Assembly (NCBI GenBank): GCA_902622575.1
Contig: CACNQJ010000009.1
Location: 1 to 42,797 of the forward strand
Reading direction: 5' to 3'
DNA from: an uncultured Bacteroidota bacterium
GTDB taxonomy: Bacteria; Bacteroidota; Bacteroidia; Flavobacteriales; Flavobacteriaceae
Length of the DNA: 42,797 bases
Shown piece after piece: positions 16,869 through 25,056 of this stretch. Below the pieces are notes generated by a model that worked only from the letters and a program-made list of their open reading frames with translations, had not been told where the DNA came from and searched no databases. Both the position numbers and the translations under genes were made by a program. How positions within the stretch are numbered: the first letter of the stretch is position 1; every line of letters starts with the position of its first letter.

Positions 16869-17641
16869 TTCGCTCTAGCTTTTTTTATTAAAAAATCTGT
16901 TTCTTTTTGCATCAAGGGAATTTGTAAGTGAAAAAAAGTGTGATATTTTGGATGCAGAACCAATAAATTCATTGAGCTGATTTTTTTTCCATAATTCTCT
17001 TCTAAAATATATTTATATAGATTCAGTTGTAAACAATATTTGTTATAACTATTATTTGACATATTGTTAAGCTCATCAAATCCATATTCAAAATCACTTT
17101 TAATAACTGCTCCAATATCATTAACAATCTTAGTTGATCTTTTCCAGTCGAAAATAAATAACTCACCAGAGGGTTTTTCATAAACCATATCTATTGTTCC
17201 AGCAATTGATGCTTCTGAGTCAAACACTCTCCACTCTGTTCTATATGGCTTTATTGATGGATACTTTTTAATAAATTCTTCAAAAAACTTAAACTCTGGT
17301 GGAAATTCTTCAATATCCATATTGTTGTAATATTTTTCAATTACATCGTGTAGAATGGATCCTTTTTTAGCAGCTTCTTCTCTTTTTATATCCCAGTCAT
17401 CTAATATTTTTTTTTGCAATTCATCAAGCTGCTTCTTACTATATTTTTTCCCCAAAAAATCTAACCGTTCTTTAGCCTTCATTCTAGACCAATATTCTGA
17501 ATCAAATTCTGGAAAAAAAGTGTCAATGAGTTGGGATACAGAATGTTTAATTCTGTTACCATCTACCATGTAATGATGCTCCTTAGAATTAAAGCTTATC
17601 CTTTTATCGTTGGGGTGTATATTAATTTTTAAATTACTCAA
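16865..17641 (-). CDS. PD-(D/E)XK superfamily nuclease
   Basis: A 258-residue protein, TTG start. The core motifs of the RecB/lambda-exonuclease-like group are visible: GSILHDVIEKYY (H98, E102), GTIDMVYE (D151), FDWKRS (D165, K167) and the late QLNLYKY (Q205, Y209). Such proteins cleave or degrade DNA. The four cysteines that bind the Fe-S cluster in Cas4 and AddB are absent, and no cas or recombination gene is near, so this is an orphan nuclease. Similar stand-alone nucleases occur in marine phages and flavobacteria. The N-terminal 85 residues are basic and helical and may bind DNA. Confidence 0.78.
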   Translation of the reverse strand: MSNLKINIHPNDKRISFNSKEHHYMVDGNRIKHSVSQLIDTFFPEFDSEYWSRMKAKERLDFLGKKYSKKQLDELQKKILDDWDIKREEAAKKGSILHDVIEKYYNNMDIEEFPPEFKFFEEFIKKYPSIKPYRTEWRVFDSEASIAGTIDMVYEKPSGELFIFDWKRSTKIVNDIGAVIKSDFEYGFDELNNMSNNSYNKYCLQLNLYKYILEENYGKKISSMNLLVLHPKYHTFFHLQIPLMQKETDFLIKKARAN

Positions 17642-17673
17642 TATTTAAATATACTATTTTATCATTTTTTTAT

Positions 17674-17698
17674 ATTATTGTTTGAATAAAACAATAAT
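17674..17698 (+). repeat. Perfect 10-bp inverted repeat just before a start codon
   Basis: Arms ATTATTGTTT (17674-17683) and AAACAATAAT (17689-17698) around a 5-base loop GAATA; the second arm ends 1 bp before the ATG at 17700. It could be a protein operator or a 5'-UTR hairpin hiding the initiation region. The stem has only one G/C pair, so RNA stability is low. Confidence 0.5.
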
Positions 17699-17699
17699 T

Positions 17700-18197
17700 A
17701 TGAAAAATCTCATTATACTATTAAGTTTAATTTTCGCTTTAAACTTAAATGCTAATCTAGATCCAAATGACTTTGAAACGTTAAAACAACTTGAAGGAAA
17801 ATGGGTTGGAACATTAGAAAGAACAAATGAAACTACTGATAGCTTCATATTAGAGTTTAGTATCGCTTCAAATGGAAGTGCCATTTTAGAGGAAAGTAAT
17901 ACAGGTGGAATTGAAATGCTAACAATATTTAATTATCAAAATGATGAATTGCTTTTGACCCATTATTGCGGTTTAATGAACAAACCTGTATCAAAGCTTA
18001 CATCAAATAAAAATGGAAAGTTGATTTTTAAAACTGATGATGAGATGAGTGGATTAAGCTTGAAAAAAGATACTTATGTTACATCTTGGGAAATTGATTT
18101 ATTGCCCGATAACGAAAATAAAATTCTTTATAAATATACTGTTAGTGGTCCTGACGGAGTACAGTTTGTTGCATCCGCAGAAATGAATAAAATTTAA
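17700..18197 (+). CDS. Secreted lipocalin/DUF1579-like protein
   Basis: 165 residues from ATG at 17700; the frame reaches back to a TTG at 17682, but MKNLIILLSLIF gives a proper signal peptide (cleavage near LNAN, about 18). The opening LKQLEGKWVGTLERT is typical of small beta-barrel proteins such as DUF1579/THAP4-like ligand binders, and the rest alternates in beta strands. Exported; ligand unknown. The coding region ends 11 bp before a strong terminator shared with the convergent neighbour. Confidence 0.65.
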   Translation: MKNLIILLSLIFALNLNANLDPNDFETLKQLEGKWVGTLERTNETTDSFILEFSIASNGSAILEESNTGGIEMLTIFNYQNDELLLTHYCGLMNKPVSKLTSNKNGKLIFKTDDEMSGLSLKKDTYVTSWEIDLLPDNENKILYKYTVSGPDGVQFVASAEMNKI

Positions 18198-18207
18198 GTT
18201 TTGAAAG

Positions 18208-18238
18208 AAAAAGAGCCCTCTTTCGGGGCTCTTTTTTT
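18208..18238. terminator. Bidirectional rho-independent terminator
   Basis: Stem AAAGAGCCC / GGGCTCTTT with a short loop, A-run on the left and T-run on the right (to 18238). It lies between the convergent genes ending at 18197 and 18247 and can terminate both. Confidence 0.9.
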
Positions 18239-18246
18239 ATCCTAAT

Positions 18247-18939
18247 TTACTTGTACTCTTTAATGAGCACTCTTGTAAAAGATTGTGCAAACTCAGCGAA
18301 CTCAGCCGTCGCTTGAAAAAATTCTGCGAAAGCCATAGTTTCTTTGTCATTTTTAGGTCCAAATGTAAAAGCACCGTTTAAATCATCATAAGTAGCATAT
18401 ATAAAATGACTTTCACCATTACTTACTCCATGATTGATTTGACCTGTACCAGAGAATCCAGAGAAATCAAATACTTCCATAACTTTAGTGTATTCTTCAT
18501 AAAATGCTGGAGCATCTTTGCTTTTTACTTTAAATAACCATGCTTGACCAATTGGATCAACATCCTCTTGATTATAAGCTTTGGTAACTACACCAGCAGA
18601 ACGTCTAACACTATCAACAAGCGGTCTGACTTTATTTACATAGCTGTCCCATTTTGCTCCACTTAAAGTTGATAGAAAACCTGCTAATGATTCAGATGAA
18701 GGGCTTAAAAAGCTTAAAATATGAGTTTCTTCAAAACCTTGTCCAGAAAGTTGAATTCTTGAGAAAGATAGTGTTACATCACCTGGAAAATCATGCGATG
18801 AATAAAAACTATCTACTGTTTTTTCAAATTCATTAACGTTTTCACCTTCAACCTCAAGAAGAACATCATACCAGTATCCATCTTGTGCCGATAATGAAAA
18901 TGAAAATAGAATTGTTAAAATGTATATATATTTTTTCAT
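18247..18939 (-). CDS. Exported protein with two ABM/ferredoxin-like repeats
   Basis: A 230-residue protein with signal peptide ending at LSAQ (about 19). The mature part divides into two halves (about 20-125 and 130-230) with the same order: strand, helix with E/Y-rich face (EFEKTVDSFY; AFYEEYTKVM), strand, then a second strand (THILSF; SHFIYATY), helix and terminal strand. This suggests an internally duplicated dimeric alpha+beta barrel, as in antibiotic-biosynthesis-monooxygenase-like proteins, but no catalytic residue stands out. Periplasmic or secreted; function unknown. Confidence 0.6.
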   Translation of the reverse strand: MKKYIYILTILFSFSLSAQDGYWYDVLLEVEGENVNEFEKTVDSFYSSHDFPGDVTLSFSRIQLSGQGFEETHILSFLSPSSESLAGFLSTLSGAKWDSYVNKVRPLVDSVRRSAGVVTKAYNQEDVDPIGQAWLFKVKSKDAPAFYEEYTKVMEVFDFSGFSGTGQINHGVSNGESHFIYATYDDLNGAFTFGPKNDKETMAFAEFFQATAEFAEFAQSFTRVLIKEYK

Positions 18940-19010
18940 TATTATTTTTTTAGATTAACAATAATAATTTTTTTTTATAACATTTAAGGAAAAAATATCT
19001 AATAATAATA

Positions 19011-19661
19011 TTAACTCAACTTTAAAATCTCATTGTAATGATAAATTTTGAATCCAGATTCATAATTTTTGGACTCATTTACCATAGCTTTTGCAACATT
19101 TAATGCTTTGATAGGCTTGTAATTATCAGGAAAAAGAAATGATATAAGTGGTATTATAATTTGTGCTATTTTTTCACCAAACCTATTTTCTTTTCTATCA
19201 CCTAAAAGTAATGAAGGCCTATAAACCGTTGATGAGTTTAATTGTTGTGATTGGACCTCTTTCTCAATTTCGCCTTTTAATTTTAAATAAAAACTAATGT
19301 GATTTATATCGGCACCAGCAGATGATACAAATGAAAAGTGTTTTACATTTTTTTCTTTACAAGCCTTAATAGCATTTGAAATTATACCAAAATCAATTTC
19401 ACGATATTTCTTTTTGTTAAAACGAACCTTTGATTGTGTTGTGCCAATGGACGCCAAAACAACATCACTTCCATCAACTGCTTTTAAGTATGCTTTGTAA
19501 TCTGAGAAGTCAATAATATTTAGTTTAGATTTTTTTGAATTCAGATCAATATGTTTTCTAGAAACAACATTAATATTTTCAAAATAATTATCATTTTCTA
19601 ATAATTTGAGAATCTCATTTCCAATTAAACCAGTGGATCCAAATAAAGTGATTTTTATCAT
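19011..19661 (-). CDS. NAD(P)H-binding protein, HTATIP2/YbjT-like
   Basis: A 216-residue atypical short-chain dehydrogenase. The Rossmann motif LFGSTGLIGNEIL is at the N-terminus (about 6-18), VVLASIGTTQSK marks the second nucleotide-contacting segment, and FSFVSSAGAD precedes a helix with YxxxK (YLKLK). This is the arrangement of HTATIP2/TIP30-like oxidoreductases. Cytoplasmic, substrate unknown. Monocistronic between a convergent/divergent pair; no obvious partner. Confidence 0.8.
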   Translation of the reverse strand: MIKITLFGSTGLIGNEILKLLENDNYFENINVVSRKHIDLNSKKSKLNIIDFSDYKAYLKAVDGSDVVLASIGTTQSKVRFNKKKYREIDFGIISNAIKACKEKNVKHFSFVSSAGADINHISFYLKLKGEIEKEVQSQQLNSSTVYRPSLLLGDRKENRFGEKIAQIIIPLISFLFPDNYKPIKALNVAKAMVNESKNYESGFKIYHYNEILKLS

Positions 19662-19697
19662 TTGATATATATTTAATATAAATTTAAAAAAGACTTC

Positions 19698-19895
19698 ATG
19701 AATAATACAAAAATTAAAACTTATGCTTTAGCTCTTATTGGACTTATCTTGTTTTCTAGTGGATTATGCTTATTTGGTGAGTCAGTGATTTATAAATATG
19801 AAAATCAAGATTGGTTTTTATATGGTACAGCATCGCTTATTTTCATAAATTTAGGATTGGGACTTATGATTAAAAATAATTGGGGTTCCTTTTAA
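19698..19895 (+). CDS. 65-residue two-helix membrane protein
   Basis: ATG start; two transmembrane helices (about 8-28 and 39-58) joined by a short polar loop (YKYENQDW). Ends in a basic/polar tail. Not a recognised family. It lies 34 bp upstream of a lipoprotein gene in the same orientation and may share its transcript. Confidence 0.6.
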   Translation: MNNTKIKTYALALIGLILFSSGLCLFGESVIYKYENQDWFLYGTASLIFINLGLGLMIKNNWGSF

Positions 19896-19929
19896 ATAAT
19901 CCACTATATTTAAACATAACTTATTTGCT

Positions 19930-20394
19930 ATGAAAAAATTTTTTTATTTAACAATCTCATTACTTATGTTTTCATGTGGAAATGTTAATCAAAACAAAGT
20001 AGAAAATTTACCTGTCAAAAACTCAGAATCTGATGATATAGCTTTTATAATTGATTTAAAGGTGAACTCTGATTCAAGCGAGGATTTAAATTCATTTGTA
20101 AAAGAAATTACAGAAAATGTAATCAATACTGAAGATTTTTGTCTTGAATATGCATATTATGTTTCAGATGATAAAAACTCTGTTACATTATATGAGAAAT
20201 ATATTGATAGTAAATCAGCAGTTCAGCATGGTCAAAACTTTATTTCAGGACCTTTTTTTGAGAGGTTTTTCAATTTATTTACCCTAGAAAAATTTGTGCT
20301 TACAGGCCCTGCAACCCTTGAATTTAAAAACTTTGCTCAAGAAAATGGTTTTGTTATTGATTATAGAGATTCAATTGATGGATTTTTAAGATAG
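19930..20394 (+). CDS. Lipoprotein with ABM-like domain
   Basis: A 154-residue lipoprotein with lipobox MFSC (Cys 16) and a roughly 20-residue linker. The body (about 40-135) has the order of an antibiotic-biosynthesis-monooxygenase-like ferredoxin fold: AFIIDLKVN strand, helix, LEYAYYVSDDKNSVTLYEKY (strand-turn-strand) and a helix with HGQNF. Members bind or oxidise small aromatic or heme-like ligands; here, being a lipoprotein, it acts outside the cytoplasm. Catalytic residues are not identifiable. Confidence 0.65.
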   Translation: MKKFFYLTISLLMFSCGNVNQNKVENLPVKNSESDDIAFIIDLKVNSDSSEDLNSFVKEITENVINTEDFCLEYAYYVSDDKNSVTLYEKYIDSKSAVQHGQNFISGPFFERFFNLFTLEKFVLTGPATLEFKNFAQENGFVIDYRDSIDGFLR

Positions 20395-20410
20395 AATCGA
20401 AGAATTTTCC

Positions 20411-20569
20411 CTAATTAATCTCTTTAATTTTATTTGAGTCTTTATTAGCTTGTTTGATTATTTTTAAATAATCACTGTATTGATATCTTTTCCCTCTGAA
20501 ATATACAGATTGGATAGCAGCGGGGATGCTAATTTTAGTTAGAGCCATGTCTCTTTTTGTTAGTCTCAT
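20411..20569 (-). CDS. Small basic hypothetical protein
   Basis: 52 residues from ATG at 20569 (MRLTKRDMALTK); an upstream ATG at 20608 would give 65. The sequence is strongly basic, with a KRYQYSDYLKIIKQANK helix. No recognised domain. The codon pattern and position between two well-spaced genes support it as real, but it is short. Confidence 0.45.
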   Translation of the reverse strand: MRLTKRDMALTKISIPAAIQSVYFRGKRYQYSDYLKIIKQANKDSNKIKEIN

Positions 20570-20645
20570 AATTTTTTTGGGAAAATTCAATATACGATAT
20601 TTTTGCATATATTTAAATTAGCACCCAATAAAATTATATAAATAA

Positions 20646-20861
20646 TTGAAAATAAGGATTGTACTTTTTGCACTAACTTCAGCTTCGTTAATCTTTTTTT
20701 ATGGTTATGATAATTCTGAATCAGGCTTTGATTGGATTTATAATTATGCTGACAGAACTGTAGCAATAATATACTTTGTATTGTTATTTTTCTTACAACA
20801 TGTTTTATATTACCTGATCAAGTTTATATATCTTGCTTTGAGTAGATATTTTAGTAAATAA
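20646..20861 (+). CDS. 71-residue membrane protein
   Basis: TTG start. Two hydrophobic helices (about 4-20 and 37-64) with a short loop containing DNSESGFDW between them, and a basic tail (SRYFSK). Fits a small integral membrane protein of unknown family. Its stop lies 5 bp before the stop of the convergent GNAT gene. Confidence 0.5.
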   Translation: MKIRIVLFALTSASLIFFYGYDNSESGFDWIYNYADRTVAIIYFVLLFFLQHVLYYLIKFIYLALSRYFSK

Positions 20862-20866
20862 AGCTT

Positions 20867-21457
20867 TTATTTAAAAGGGGACTCTGTTGTTAGGTTATTT
20901 TCTATATCAACTCTTTTAATTTCCCATTCTTTAAAATTTATTGAGGACCATATTAGGTCTGCATAATATCCATCTACTAATATTTGATTATTAAATACAG
21001 CTTCTTCACTAAAGCCTAATCTCTTATGAAATTTCCTTCCTCTCGAATTCGTAGCTAATGTATTATTATAAACTTTATTCAATTTTAACTTAAAAAAAGC
21101 GTAGTCAATGATGAAAAATGCAGATTCAAGGGTATAATTTATTTTACGATATTTTTCATCAGAAATATATATTCCCCAGCATGCATTACGATTATTAATA
21201 TCTATGTTTTCCAAAAGCGTTATGCCAATTATATTATTGCTTTCATTTTCGATAATTGATAGGTAAAGACCTTTGTCATCATCAATTCTTGACTTTATCC
21301 ATGATGGATTCTTAATGTCATAAAGGAAGTTCGTGTTTGGGAAATAATTAAAATTATTTTCATCATCCTCCCAATTTTTTATTGAGTCATAATCACCCAT
21401 AGATAAAGCTCTTACACTCACAAAATTGCCACCACATAATACGCTATTGTTTATCAA
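20867..21457 (-). CDS. GNAT-family N-acetyltransferase (RimJ/RimL-like)
   Basis: A 196-residue protein starting at TTG. It opens with VSVRALSMGDYDSIKNWEDDENN, typical of RimJ/RimL-type GNATs, followed by NNIIGITLLENIDINNRNACWGIYI and a CoA-binding region around LNKVYNNTLATNSRGRKFHKRLGFSEEA. Transfers acetyl from acetyl-CoA to an amine of a protein or metabolite. The start is 2 bp after the stop of the upstream DUF4920 gene, so they are likely co-transcribed. Confidence 0.85.
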   Translation of the reverse strand: MINNSVLCGGNFVSVRALSMGDYDSIKNWEDDENNFNYFPNTNFLYDIKNPSWIKSRIDDDKGLYLSIIENESNNIIGITLLENIDINNRNACWGIYISDEKYRKINYTLESAFFIIDYAFFKLKLNKVYNNTLATNSRGRKFHKRLGFSEEAVFNNQILVDGYYADLIWSSINFKEWEIKRVDIENNLTTESPFK

Positions 21458-21459
21458 AA

Positions 21460-21927
21460 CTATTTATTTATTAAAACACCATCTGCTAAAAATGATATTG
21501 TAATTTCAGGATTAACTATTGCCATGACTTCGTCTCTAGGTTTGCCTGCATCTTCAGCATAATGTCTTAATTGAGCAACACTGAGTGTGTCGACAGAAAT
21601 ATTACCATTAACTATAGCCGATTTACCTTCAGCTCCACTCTTAGGCACAAAAAAACCATAATTTTTAAACCTTACAAGAATCGTATCTTGCTCCACAGAC
21701 ATTCTCATCCAACAACCTTTCATTGGACATGTGGATAAAATCTCTCCTTTCAATCTAACTTTATCTTGTGGATTCTTTAAAAGTATTTCTTTTTCATCCA
21801 CATAGTTATTGACTTGTGATGAATCAAATAATTCACCAAACGATTCAAAAGTTGTTGCTGACTGTGCTTTAATAAAAGAGGACACAGAAAATGTTAATAT
21901 TGTTAAAATGTAAAATTTTGTTTTCAT
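21460..21927 (-). CDS. Exported DUF4920 protein
   Basis: A 155-residue protein with signal peptide ending at KAQS (about 21). The body matches DUF4920, with the conserved CPMKGCWM segment (C67, C72) and a beta-rich core (DTILVRFKNYGFFVP, GKSAIVNG). The two cysteines may bind a metal or form a disulfide in the periplasm. Function unknown. It sits between a nitroreductase and a GNAT gene with gaps of 5 and 2 bp. Confidence 0.85.
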   Translation of the reverse strand: MKTKFYILTILTFSVSSFIKAQSATTFESFGELFDSSQVNNYVDEKEILLKNPQDKVRLKGEILSTCPMKGCWMRMSVEQDTILVRFKNYGFFVPKSGAEGKSAIVNGNISVDTLSVAQLRHYAEDAGKPRDEVMAIVNPEITISFLADGVLINK

Positions 21928-21932
21928 AATTA

Positions 21933-22499
21933 TTAATTATTCCATTCAGTTTTGTTTTCAATTGAGATTCTATCTTTTGGTTCAATTTTAGAATGATCAA
22001 AACTCCCTAAATAAAAGAATCCAAGGCTTCTTTCTCCTACTTTAAGTTTAAAGAAATCATTCATTAAACTAGTGTATTTAGGAGTACTCCAGTAACAGCC
22101 AACGTCATTAGCAGCACAAGTTAGCCACATGTTTTGTACTGCCATTGCTGTAGCTGCAATTTCTTCCCACTCGGGTACTGATCCACTTGGATCATCCTTC
22201 ATGAAAATACATATAATACAGCTTGATTGCTTACACTTCTCAAGAATTTTTTTCTTTTTTATATCAATAAATTTTGAGCCTTTTGAATAATTTTCATAAG
22301 AATTAGCCATTTCATTTGCTAGATTGTCTTTTGATTCCCCTCTGTATACTTTAAAAAACCATGGTTGTGTAAGTCTATGGCTAGGCGCAGTATTAGCGTT
22401 ATTAAGTAAAATTTTTATGAAGGATTCTTTTACTTTTTCTCCAGCATATTGATTGGGATAGACAGCTCTTCTTTTTTGAATAATTTTGGTAATATTCAT
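21933..22499 (-). CDS. Nitroreductase-family FMN oxidoreductase
   Basis: A 188-residue FMN-dependent NAD(P)H oxidoreductase. The N-terminal KRRAVYPNQY and TAPSHRLTQPWFF contact FMN, and NMWLTCAANDVGCYWSTPKY and a late LGFFYLGSFD complete the fold. Reduces nitro or quinone-like compounds; natural substrate unknown. It is first of a likely three-gene unit with the DUF4920 and GNAT genes. Length is normal. Confidence 0.9.
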   Translation of the reverse strand: MNITKIIQKRRAVYPNQYAGEKVKESFIKILLNNANTAPSHRLTQPWFFKVYRGESKDNLANEMANSYENYSKGSKFIDIKKKKILEKCKQSSCIICIFMKDDPSGSVPEWEEIAATAMAVQNMWLTCAANDVGCYWSTPKYTSLMNDFFKLKVGERSLGFFYLGSFDHSKIEPKDRISIENKTEWNN

Positions 22500-22654
22500 A
22501 TTCGAAAATTAATTTTTTTTAATAATAACTTAGGACCAAAAAATAACAAAAAAAGAGCCAAATAATATCTTATTTATTCATATTATCTTAAATTTATGTA
22601 AAACAACAACCCCTAATTCTGAATCAATCCAGAATGGGATATAAAAAATTTAAT

Positions 22655-23041
22655 ATGAAACTAGTTTTAAAATTATTGATTTTAGTGGTTGCTTTAACTG
22701 TACTTAGTGCATGGACATTTAGACTTGAAATGGATACTATATACAGAGGAGCTGATGCATCCAATATGATCGAGGAATTTCAAGCTTATGGACTTAATCA
22801 AACTACCATGATTGTTGTTGGTATTTTTAAGGTTATGTGCGCTATTTTCTTACTCCTTGGCTTAAAGTTTGAAAAGTTCGTAACACCTGCAGCATTTATC
22901 ATGGGAACATTCATGCTTGCTGCTATTTATTTTCACATAAGTATTAGCGATCCAATTATACCTACAGCCCCTTCAGCTATGATGTTTTTGTCGTGTGCCG
23001 TAATAATATATTTGGATAAAAAACTTTCAAAATCTATATAA
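22655..23041 (+). CDS. DoxX-like membrane protein
   Basis: 128 residues from ATG at 22655 (MKLVLKLLILVV); ATG at 22634 would add seven residues. Four transmembrane helices (about 4-19, 45-63, 70-90, 100-118) with the GIFKVMCAIFLLLGL pattern of DoxX/DUF4267-like proteins. Possible quinone- or redox-linked role, not established. It is co-oriented with the downstream SDR gene 30 bp away, so it may be the first gene of the acyl-CoA cluster. Confidence 0.65.
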   Translation: MKLVLKLLILVVALTVLSAWTFRLEMDTIYRGADASNMIEEFQAYGLNQTTMIVVGIFKVMCAIFLLLGLKFEKFVTPAAFIMGTFMLAAIYFHISISDPIIPTAPSAMMFLSCAVIIYLDKKLSKSI

Positions 23042-23071
23042 AATAATTCTTCGTCAATTAGAAGCATTTTT

Positions 23072-23848
23072 ATGATTAAAGAAAAATTTAATTTAAGCGG
23101 TAAGGTAGCTGTAATAACTGGCGCGTCCAAGGGGATTGGTAAGTCTATAGCCCGCGGTTTTGCAGAATTTGGAGCTCATGTAGTTGTAAGTAGTAGAGAT
23201 AAGGATGCTGTTAAAAAAGTTGAAAATGAATTGAAATCTGAAGGTTTCTCCGCATCATCATTAAAATGCCACGTTGGCAATATTGAAGACAGAGATAATC
23301 TAATTAATAGTACATTAAAATCTTATGATAAGATTGATATTTTGGTAAATAATGCAGGTACCAATCCATATTTTGGCCCAATTCATAAGATGCCAAAGGA
23401 GCTCTATCAGAAGACAATGGATGTAAATTTAAATTCAGCCATAGAATTAAGCAACCTAGTTTATCCAATAATGAAGAGTCAAAATTCTGGTAATATTATC
23501 CATATAAGTTCCATAGAGGGTATACACCCATCAAAATTTATGTCTGCATACAATATCAGCAAAGCAGCTTTAATAATGCTTACAAAAAATCAATCAATAG
23601 AGTGGGGGAAATATAACATCAGGGTAAACGCAATTTGTCCTGGATATGTTAGAACTAAACTGAGTTCTGGTTTACTTGAATTCGAAGGTGCTGAAGAACG
23701 TTTAGTTAATAATGTTTCACTGAAAAGAGCATCTGATCCAGAGGAAATGGCAGGACTCGCAGTTTTCTTAGCTTCAGATGCAAGTTCTTACATAACAGGA
23801 ACTTCAATTGTAAATGATGGAGGCCTTTTAAATTCTCCAATTTTTTAA
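23072..23848 (+). CDS. Short-chain dehydrogenase/reductase (cluster SDR 1)
   Basis: A 258-residue classical SDR. Cofactor motif TGASKGIG near 16, NNAG, and active site Ser (ISSIEG) with Y-NIS-K and a late NDGG. Reduces or oxidises a hydroxyl/keto group using NAD(P). First of a packed four-gene group (gap 2 bp to the acyl-CoA dehydrogenase). In this context it probably interconverts a hydroxyacyl-CoA and its keto form, for example forming or using 4-hydroxyacyl or 3-hydroxyacyl intermediates; this is inference from neighbours. Confidence 0.9.
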   Translation: MIKEKFNLSGKVAVITGASKGIGKSIARGFAEFGAHVVVSSRDKDAVKKVENELKSEGFSASSLKCHVGNIEDRDNLINSTLKSYDKIDILVNNAGTNPYFGPIHKMPKELYQKTMDVNLNSAIELSNLVYPIMKSQNSGNIIHISSIEGIHPSKFMSAYNISKAALIMLTKNQSIEWGKYNIRVNAICPGYVRTKLSSGLLEFEGAEERLVNNVSLKRASDPEEMAGLAVFLASDASSYITGTSIVNDGGLLNSPIF

Positions 23849-23850
23849 TA

Positions 23851-25056
23851 ATGGGTTTCAAATTTTCCGAAAAATCACTAAAAATACAAAAAGAACTTTC
23901 TGATTTCATGATCAAAAATATTTATCCTGAGGAGGAAAATGTTTTGAACTTTCAGAAAAGTAATCTTTGGTCTAATTATCCAAAAATTGAAACATTAAAA
24001 TTAAAAGCAAAAGAGAAGGGGTTATGGAACTTATTCCTTCCAAAAGATTATAATGAATTTAGTCCTGGATTATCTAATTTAGATTACGCCCCACTGGCTG
24101 AAATTATGGGTAGGGTTCCTTTTTCATCCGAAGTTTTCAATTGCTCTGCACCAGATACAGGAAATATGGAAGTGCTGGCAAAATATGGGTCTAAGGATCA
24201 AAAGAAAACTTGGTTAAAGCCTTTATTAGATGGAGAAATGAGGTCAGCATTTTTAATGACTGAACCAGATGTTGCTTCATCTGATGCAACCAATATCCAA
24301 ACATCGATTGAAAAAAAAGGAGATTATTATTTAATAAATGGTAAAAAATGGTGGTCATCAGGTGCTATGAATCCAAGATGTAAATTTTTTATTGTGATGG
24401 GTAAGTCCGATAAGAGTGCAGAAAGACATAAACAACAAAGCATGATTATAGTTCCTGCTAATAATCCTGGTGTTAAAATTTTGAGACCTTTAAGTGTTTT
24501 TGGATATATGGACTCTCCGCATGGTCATGCAGAAATTGAATTAAAGAATGTTAAAGTGCCTGATCAAAATCTTATTCTAGGTCAAGGAAGAGGCTTTGAA
24601 ATTGCTCAAGGAAGATTAGGCCCAGGAAGAATACACCATTGCATGAGATTAATTGGAGCAGCTCAGAGGACTTTAGAGATGATGTGCAAAAGAGTAAGTG
24701 AAAGAGAAGCATTTGGAAAAAAACTTAAAGACTATAGTAGTATTCGACAAGATATTGCCAAGTCAGCTTCTGAAATTGAACAAGCAAGATTATTAACTTT
24801 TTCAGCTGCAGATAATATAGATAAGAATGGAATCAAAGGAGCCAAAGAACTCATAGCAATGATTAAAATTATCATTCCAAAGATGACATGTGATATTATA
24901 GACAGGGCCATTCAAGCTCATGGTGGGAAGGGATTATCCGGCGATACTCCACTTGCTCAATTTTATATGTACGCTAGAACAATAAGGCTCGCTGATGGAC
25001 CAGATGAAGTGCACATGTACCAATTAGGTAGAAACATTATAAAAAAGTATTTATGA
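23851..25056 (+). CDS. ACAD10/11-type acyl-CoA dehydrogenase
   Basis: A 401-residue FAD flavoprotein of the acyl-CoA dehydrogenase family. FAD/substrate contacts are FLMTEPDVASSDATNI and GKKWWSSGAMNPRC, and the late RTIRLADGPDEVH (E386 as likely base) is the signature of the ACAD10/11-like branch. In that branch the enzyme acts on 4-phosphoacyl-CoA, losing phosphate to give an enoyl-CoA. The adjacent kinase gene, fused to the ACAD in ACAD10/11, supports this. No gap to the next gene (TGA then ATG). Confidence 0.9.
   Translation: MGFKFSEKSLKIQKELSDFMIKNIYPEEENVLNFQKSNLWSNYPKIETLKLKAKEKGLWNLFLPKDYNEFSPGLSNLDYAPLAEIMGRVPFSSEVFNCSAPDTGNMEVLAKYGSKDQKKTWLKPLLDGEMRSAFLMTEPDVASSDATNIQTSIEKKGDYYLINGKKWWSSGAMNPRCKFFIVMGKSDKSAERHKQQSMIIVPANNPGVKILRPLSVFGYMDSPHGHAEIELKNVKVPDQNLILGQGRGFEIAQGRLGPGRIHHCMRLIGAAQRTLEMMCKRVSEREAFGKKLKDYSSIRQDIAKSASEIEQARLLTFSAADNIDKNGIKGAKELIAMIKIIIPKMTCDIIDRAIQAHGGKGLSGDTPLAQFYMYARTIRLADGPDEVHMYQLGRNIIKKYL

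Noticed and set aside
16865-17641. Cas4 or CRISPR-linked nuclease
   Set aside because: No Fe-S cysteine set, no cas genes and no repeat-spacer array in the window.
18945-18985. TTATTATT / AATAATAA inverted repeat before the gene at 18939
   Set aside because: Simple A/T repeats with long spacing, expected by chance in this composition.
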